A stretch of DNA of 64,000 nucleotides from Owenia fusiformis (lineage: Eukaryota; Annelida; Polychaeta; Sabellida; Oweniidae): positions 32,652,556-32,716,555 of the forward strand of contig CAIIXF020000001.1 of assembly GCA_903813345.2 (NCBI GenBank), read 5' to 3'. Position 1 is the stretch's first letter; each line of letters starts with the position of its first letter. Made by a program: the position numbers and the translations under genes. Shown piece by piece: positions 57,701 through 64,000 of the stretch. The notes below the pieces were generated by a model. That model had not been told where the DNA came from and did not search any database. It worked only from the letters and a program-made list of their open reading frames with translations.

Positions 57701-59914
57701 AAGTGAAATTCATCCCATTTTAGAGATACAGTAACATTGCTTCACAAACCAAAGACAGCTTTACCATTTTGTAATCCTTTCCAAAATCATCTTGTTGGCT
57801 GTACTTCATTTCACAATGTTTACATTTACCAAAATATCCCCAAGCCCAATATCTATCATGAACTTCCTAATTACACCACCCCTAGGTGTAATATGGAAAT
57901 CACCAAGCATTTGACAACATTGCATTTGATATGAGGGAATTCAACCAATATGGCTTGATCACTGGTTATAATTATCACAGTACTATACCCCATTATTTTT
58001 AAATATATTCCAAGTATTGTACTATACATTGCATAGATTCATGAGCAGTTTGCAACATATCATAACCAGAAAAGCCCAATGGACAAAGATAGAGAATACC
58101 CGCCCAATTTGCAACTCAACTTTAAATGTCTAATTTTTAGACTTGTATACTCATGAAGTTCCTGACACATCTGAAAAATATCAAATAATACATAGTATTG
58201 ATCTAGAATAGCGACAACTTTGTTAAAGTCTATACTTTGAAATTGTTTGGTTTTTATATTTCTGGTTATTTTTTCAAAATAAATGGGGTAGGGGAGATAT
58301 GTAAGCTCTAATATAATGACAGGCTTTCCAATATACATTTTTAAATACCTTAAATCAAAGTAGGCAGGCAAAAGAACAGCTTTGATCAAGAATCCATCAA
58401 CCAATCAGCATAAAACTCAAGATATAAGGAACTATATGTTATTGCTAACAGTGGAAATGATGAAAAATGCCAAATTTTGTTCTTCAATGTCTAATTTCTC
58501 TACACTAGAATACTAATGAAGGTCCTGAAACATTAATTATAGCAATCAATAACACATAAAGAATAGTTACATCTTTGTTAAAGTTTATACTGGTAGTTTG
58601 AAGTTATTTTTTTTATATTTTCCAGTCATATTCCCTAATAAATGGGGTAGGGGAGAACTGAAAGCTCTAATATGAACATTGTTTGTCTACTATACATTTT
58701 CAGTACCTTAAATGGAATAAAACATGTACAAGAACAGATTTAATCCAAAATGTATCAACCAGTCAGCATTAAACTCAAGATATGAGGATCTATATGTTAC
58801 TGCTGAAAGCAGCATTGATTAAAAAATGCCAAGTTTTGTCCTTAAATGTCTCATTTCTAGCCACTTGAATACCAATAAAAGTTCTGAAAAATCTTAAAAA
58901 TATTAAATAACACATAATATTGATAATAGAATAGCTACAACTTTATGAAAGTCTATAATTTCAAGTTATTTTATTTTTTTATATTTCTCGTTTATTTTCC
59001 ATAATTGATGGGGTAGGGGAGATCTGAAAGCTCTAATATGAACATTGTTTGTCTACTATACATTTTCTATACCTTAAATGGAAGAAGACATGCACAAGAA
59101 CAGATTTGATTGAAAATGCAACAATCAGACAGCATAAAACTCAAGATATGAGGAACTATATATTACTGCTGAAAGCGAAAATGATAAAAAAAATGCCAAG
59201 TTTTGTCCTTAAATGTCTCATTTCTAGCCACTTGTATACCGCTATAGGTTCTGAAATATCTTAAAAACATTAAATAACACATAATATTGACATAGAATAG
59301 CTACAACTTTGTTAAAGTTTATAATTTCAAGTTATTTTATTTTTTCATATTTTTCGGTAATTTTCCATAATAAATGGGGTAGGGGAGATCTGAAAGCTCT
59401 CATATGAACAATGGTTGTCCACTATACATTTTCTACACCTTAAATGGAAGAACATATGTATAAGCACAGATTTAATCAAAAATGCAACAACCAGTCAGCA
59501 TTAAACTCGAGATATAAGGAACTATATGTTAATGCTGAAAGCGAAAATGATTAAAAATGCCAAATTTTGTCCTTAAATGTCACATTTCTAGACACAAGTA
59601 TACTAATGAAGGTCTTGAAACATCTGAGAAACCTTACATAACACAAAATATTGATATAGAATAGCTACAACTTTGTTTGAGTTGCACATTTTGACTTCTT
59701 GTAGTTTCCATTTTTAGCCAATTTTTTCTAAAAAGTTCAAGGTATGTCTTCTTCGGACCAGTATTTAGATATGTTCGCAAGAGTTATATGCTTCGCAGGC
59801 GAAATCCTTTATGCAGGACACCCTAATAGAATAAAAAATACACAGAAATTCCATCCAGCTCATAAAGTCATTTTTTCCTTAACGGAGCCTCTTAGAAAAT
59901 TTTCCACCCCGAGT

Positions 59915-61303
59915 AGTAGTGTGATAATAAGCTGCACAATGCCACTGCTGCATGTACATATTACTAATTTACTAGGGCTCCCAAAGAGTGGATAGGGAGG
60001 TTGTGTTTGTCACTTTTAAATTTTACATTTCAAAATTGTCATTTCACATGTCATAATTTGTTGGTTTCATTCGTTTAGCCAATCAAAACATTGTAAAACA
60101 ATAAATTGTCTGTTACGTACGATCAATTTTGTTCAGTTTTGATTAGTTGTCAGAATAAAGTTACGTTCATCTGAATCCATGTATCAAAACAAAAATCCTA
60201 TTTTCACTTCAAAATACTTCAGTGAGATGAAGGCTCGGGATTGTCACATGCAATAACTTATTGTCGTATTCGTTATTTTATCTTCTCGATAGTAGCATTT
60301 AGTCGCACATTTGATGCCAGGTCACCTTGTCGCGTACCTCTTGGGGAACCCCACATTTATGTGTATACTCATGGAAGTAAATTCCCCGGTGTAGCCGAGA
60401 GCCACAAACTTTTCAACAGGTTCGAAATGACCAATTTCTCTCATATATACTCTAAATATTTTATTATTTAGCACCTACAAAGTATTGCTAATAACCATAT
60501 GTAATTTCAATAAGGAAACTTATCTGGCTACATATAAATTCAAGTTCAACACTAGCTGTTCTCTCAACACGTCCTGGCTTACCTTGTGGTGACAAACCCT
60601 GGATTTTCGCTATTTATAGTTTATCAACACCTGGACGCATGCGCATTTTATACTTTATCGGGCACTTTAACAAGACGAAATAATTTGCGTTGATTATTGG
60701 AAATATCCATTTAAACAGACCCTCTTAATTTATGACAAGTTGACAATAAAAAAGAATGTTCCGATGCTTTTTGATTTGAGAACGCATATTTAGCTAAAGC
60801 AAAATACGAAATATAAACTCATGCGGTAATTATAATTTAATTTACAAATACCCGGGTCCAAATATCATGAGTGTTGATTGCAATTATGTTCGACGATCGT
60901 CAACATGAAAGAAAAATATGTCTGAATAATTAGCTATAAAACATCTTTATTAAAACTCCCCTACACTTTTAAATGCTCATCTTGTCAAAGAGTACCATCC
61001 ACCTGAGATTTAGATGTAGATCTAAAATCAAATTGTTTTCAAAAGTATTTATAGATTGGTTTACATGAGGGGTTCTGTCCATGTGGGTTGTGTATTCTTT
61101 TCATAACAAAGAGTTGTTTTGCTTCCGGGGTCTTAAATTTTTCAATTTTAAATAGTAATTAATAAGATTAATAAGATCAAAAAGACTCGGCACTGCCGTC
61201 GCCCCATCATGATCAATACAGGTGACAATAAGCGACAGTTGTTACAGTACAAGTTATTGATTCAGGTTCATATTTGTTATAAATATAGACTTGATTACGT
61301 TTC
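59915..61303. other. intergenic, nothing recognised
   Basis: No gene. At 60,635-60,645 CGCATGCGCAT is a second NRF1-like palindrome in the window, without an associated ORF. Confidence 0.45.
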
Positions 61304-61483
61304 AGACCCGTAGCCAGGATTTGCCAAGGGGTGGGTTACTTTTAAAAAAATTAGTTATAGTTAGTTCAAAAATGGCCAAAATAATTTAAAAAGTGCTCAG
61401 AATGGTGTAAAATTATGCATTTTTGGTGACGGAGGAGGTCGCTAGAACCAATCTACTCCCCCCCCCCCTGTATACGGGCCTGC
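61304..61483. mobile_element. CCCGTAGCCAG-family MITE, copy 1
   Basis: CAGACCCGTAGCCAGG at the left and CTGTATACGGGCCTG at the right form imperfect inverted ends. GTGCTCAGAATGGTGTAAAA and a C run (61,458-61,469) lie inside, as in the other copies. Confidence 0.75.
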
Positions 61484-61516
61484 ATGTTCTATCTACATAT
61501 TTGACTATTTGATCAG

Positions 61517-61647
61517 GCCCGTAGCCAGTATATTTGCCAAGGGGGTCACTTAAAACGTGCTCAGAATGGTGAAAACTGCATGATTTTGAAATACTTTTTG
61601 GCCGGGGGGGGGGAGGGTCGAACCCGTCGAACCCCCTGGCTACGGGC
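61517..61647. mobile_element. CCCGTAGCCAG-family MITE, copy 2
   Basis: GCCCGTAGCCAG (61,517-61,528) and CTGGCTACGGGC (61,636-61,647) are perfect complements. CGTGCTCAGAATGGTGAAAA and a G run (about 61,603-61,611) lie inside. 131 bp, 33 bp after copy 1. Confidence 0.88.
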
Positions 61648-61922
61648 ACGGTTGAAAGTGGAGTTTGTTGATTTTTCAAACTGTTCTAAAAGAGGAATAT
61701 GCGTCCAATTAAAATCATATCGTGATCCTGTAAAAATGTCAGATTTAGCAAAATAAATAGGCGATTTCCATCTGCACACGTCTACTCATTTCGATTAAGC
61801 TATTGCCTACACTTACGCGCACACACATACTTTAAAATTAATTTTATTTTGATAATGATTTAAAAAACATCAATTATTATCAACATGAAATTAAAACGAT
61901 TGTTATATTCCAAAAGTATAAT
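61648..61922. other. spacer, nothing recognised
   Basis: No gene or repeat seen. Confidence 0.45.
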
Positions 61923-62752
61923 CACAGGCTGGTATCGAAAGATTTGTCCGCTGTGACGGAGCATGCTATTTTTCATAAAAACGCTAAGAATGTGTCACGA
62001 TTTATTTTTTAACTCATATGTTTCGTTATATCAAGGATAATTACTTACTCCATGCAATGGATATATCATTTGCGTGTAACCTTCACTTCTGTTTGAAGTC
62101 CAATAACGCTAGGAGTAAAATCTATTGAAAACGGCGCCAGAGTATCAAACTCTAAAACGTACCATTTCTTTTTTAACTTTTTAATGGCATGATATAGTAA
62201 CACGATAATATTAACATATGTTTTCAGCATAACTCTGAATGTATTAATGAGATATTAATGCATTGGGTCTTTTTAATTTTTTTATAAAAAATAATGTTAA
62301 TATTTTTTGTCCGCTGTGACGGAGCATTTTCACAGTTCACATTTGCAACTGCTCTGTCACAGCGGACAAAAAAATAAACATTATTTTTTATAAAAGAATT
62401 AAAAAGACCAAATACATCAACATCTCATTTATACCTTCATATTTATGCTGAAACCATGTGTAAATATTATCGTGTCACTATATCGTGTCATTAGAAAGTT
62501 AAACAAGAAATGGTACATTTTGAAGTATGATACTCCGGCGCCATTTTCAATAGCTTTTCTTCCCAGCGTAATTGGACTTCAAACAGAAGTGAAAGCTACC
62601 CGCAAATGATATATCCATTGCATGGAGTAAGTAATTTTGTATGGTATAACGAAACATATGAGTTAAAAAATAAATCGTGTAGTATTCTTAGAGGTTTTAT
62701 GAAAAATAGCATGCTCCGTCACAGCGGACAAATATTTCGATACCAGCCTGTG
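61923..62752. mobile_element. 830-bp palindrome with four copies of a 21-bp motif
   Basis: Arms of about 400 bp run from CACAGGCTGGTATCGAAA (61,923) to its complement ending at 62,752, centred at about 62,338. TTTGTCCGCTGTGACGGAGC (with a following A) occurs at 61,943 and 62,306 on the + strand, and as complements at 62,350 (one mismatch) and 62,712. The arms agree over most of their length with scattered differences (CATATGTTTCGTTATA, GGCGCC, CAATGGATATATCATTTGCG). No coding content. It is a foldback element or two inverted MITEs fused head to head. Confidence 0.93.
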
Positions 62753-62964
62753 AATTAAGCGCGACTATAGCGCATAACAACAGGTAGCCCTAATTATACT
62801 GTTTGTTTTGATAAGGCAGTGCAAAGAGATATCAAAACTCTTGACACGCTCTGTACACGCGAGGTCTTTGCACCTCTTGACACGTCTTGGAATCTCTAGA
62901 TACGCGGAGTTTCTAGACTATTTTTGCACGTCTAGAAATTGCTTGGAACTTCACATTTGACGCA
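62753..62964. other. spacer, nothing recognised
   Basis: Contains repeated CTTGACACG- and CTAGA-type words near 62,840-62,930; no gene. Confidence 0.4.
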
Positions 62965-63290
62965 GTGTATATCTTTGGAACTAGGCAAAAGAAAAAAAAA
63001 CTTCTTATTTTGAAGATAATCATGTTATTGTAAGATACTAGAAATATGGGCTTTATTACTTTAGAACTGTTCTGCAGGGGGTCTTATGAAGATTGATAAA
63101 TTAACATGGAGCTCAATGTAAATGTGCAAAATTTGCGAGGCCTGCTATTATCAACTGGGGCCACTTTTTACCACCACTTCGTTAGATATCAAAAATATAT
63201 GTATTAATGATACTTCTGTCAAAATATGGTGCTTTATATATAGCATGTGCAATTAAAAACCTAACTGACTGCACTATAGTGAAGGACAGT
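62965..63290 (-). repeat. dispersed repeat R1, inverted copy
   Basis: Reverse complement of 38,805-39,120, from ATCTTTGGAACTAGGCAAAA to AACCTAACTGACTGCACTAT, with minor differences. It lacks the TTAA element present in the 39-kb copy. Confidence 0.88.
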
Positions 63291-63930
63291 AAAAACATGT
63301 AAATCCAACCACTCTGAAATGAACATATCATTAGAATCCACATAGTAAATTCACTCACTTGGCTGATCATAATTTTTTTTAACATCCTCCATACTCGATA
63401 CTCAAGGGGAGTTGGAACGTCTGATATGCATGTAATGTTAAGTATTATGTATATTAACCATAGATATATTGGTTTTGTGGTTTTGGCAATTTAAAAACAG
63501 AAAATTTTGTGAAATATACATTTTCGTTCGGCGGGTTTTTGATTTAGCTTCTTTTATCAACTCAGTTCAGGTATTTCGGTTTAGTCAACTACTGAATCCT
63601 GTTACCAAATAAATCTTGAGTCTCTTATACAGCATATGGAATACCATCTGTAGGTAAAATTACATTAAAGTGGTAAAGAGAAGAGAAACAAACATACCTT
63701 TCCTCCGACATTTTGGATTTTGCGCATCTTGTCGAGTCTTTGATCACGCACTTTTAATAGTAGGCAATCACTGTACATACAGTGTATATGAAAATAAGTA
63801 ATTTGGATAGACTCGAGTAAAATATGCTATAGCCATTAGACAAACTTGCGTATCTACTTGTAATTTCATTTTTGATGAACTAGTAATTACCGGAATTAAA
63901 GTACTCAATTGAAGTTTTGAAACCCTATCC
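63291..63930. other. intergenic, nothing recognised
   Basis: AT-rich, no gene. Confidence 0.45.
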
Positions 63931-64000
63931 AGGCCCATAGCAAGAATTTGAAGGGGATTTCTCCTTTTAAAAAATCCTAGGAGCCGTGAATTCGTACGAT
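63931..64000. mobile_element. possible CCCGTAGCCAG-family MITE, cut by window end
   Basis: CCAGGCCCATAGCAAGAATT followed by GAAGGGGATTTCTCCTTTTA resembles the left end of the copy at 61,304 (CCCGTAGCCAGGATTTGCCA, then AGGGGTGGGTTACTTTTAAA). Confidence 0.5.

Larger units (their letters stand above)
54161..59914. mobile_element. 5.75-kb foldback-type element with tandem-unit arms
   Basis: The outer arms pair: TGACTTTGTGAGCTGGATGG near 54,199 against CCATCCAGCTCATAAAGTCA near 59,852, then TTCGCCTGCGAAGCATATAA against TTATATGCTTCGCAGGCGAA. Each arm is an array of ~370-bp units carrying GCTTTCAGATCTCCCCTACC, TTCTTCCATTTAAG and CTATTCTATATCAATATTAT. Left units start near 54,406, 54,772 and 55,136, then become eroded; right units lie near 59,300, 58,930, 58,560 and 58,110. 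Unit conservation falls inward. This is the layout of foldback/Galileo-like elements with long repetitive inverted arms. No intact transposase was seen. Confidence 0.8.

Noticed and set aside
59744-59995. ORF of 83 codons at the right edge of the foldback element
   Set aside because: It is the complement of the left arm and has no domain; chance frame.
61597-61650. G run followed by CGAACCCGTCGAACCCCC as a telomere-like or tRNA-like signal
   Set aside because: It is the inner part and right end of a small MITE present in other copies.
1-64000. tRNA, rRNA or snRNA genes
   Set aside because: Isolated GGTTCGA-like words exist (about 18,877 and 60,419) but no cloverleaf with matching arms was seen around them.

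Overview
The window is AT-rich, gene-poor DNA from an animal, most likely a marine invertebrate. The evidence is eukaryotic: APE-type LINE retrotransposons, a GT-AG intron, SANT/Myb-like and SWIM coding remnants, many inverted-repeat DNA transposons, minisatellites and a 500-N scaffold gap. The species cannot be named from the sequence. No complete host gene and no RNA gene was recognised. Almost everything that can be explained is mobile DNA, at several levels of nesting.

Layout. 1-2165: 3' part of a LINE with an intact reverse transcriptase frame (copy 1). 2397-2956: minisatellite with two alternating unit types. 3-8 kb: mostly unexplained DNA with small unassigned ORFs and a purine-only tract. 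8.2-12.7 kb: a graveyard of degraded transposon-type genes in one orientation: two SWIM zinc-finger proteins (one split by a recognisable intron), a RecQ-like helicase N-terminus, a HARBI1-like transposase C-terminus and a Crypton/KIAA1958-like tyrosine recombinase. 13.3-18.5 kb: a block with flanking 27-bp inverted repeats, an acidic ORF, and a very recent rearrangement in which a 0.7-kb segment is copied in direct and inverted orientation without any mismatch seen. 18.6-26.0 kb: a SANT/Myb-like exon split by a 7,237-bp element with imperfect 24-bp terminal inverted repeats, a TA duplication and CpG-rich subterminal arrays; removing the element puts the exon back in frame. 26,013-26,512 is an N gap.

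26.5-43 kb: intergenic DNA with tandem repeats (29.0 and 31.3 kb), three well-delimited inverted-repeat elements (32,874-33,784; 33,970-34,663; 39,263-41,281), a 101-bp palindrome at 38.1 kb and a dispersed ~370-bp repeat family (here R1). 43.05-51.05 kb: LINE copy 2, about 1% different from copy 1 over the shared part. It carries the upstream ORF1 (coiled coil, then an SGNH-hydrolase-like domain) and the endonuclease, but is broken by stops, frameshifts, a 572-bp TTAA-flanked insertion in ORF1 and a ~2.5-kb insertion between endonuclease and reverse transcriptase. 52 kb: G-rich minisatellite. 54.2-59.9 kb: a large foldback structure whose arms are arrays of ~370-bp units that decay toward the middle. 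61.3-64 kb: small MITEs, an 830-bp palindrome and another R1 copy.

The best candidates for something undescribed are the 7.2-kb TA-flanked element with CpG-rich subterminal arrays, the 54-60 kb foldback element, and the 13.99-18.44 kb identical inverted/direct duplication. No gene cassette suggesting a new defence or metabolic system was found.
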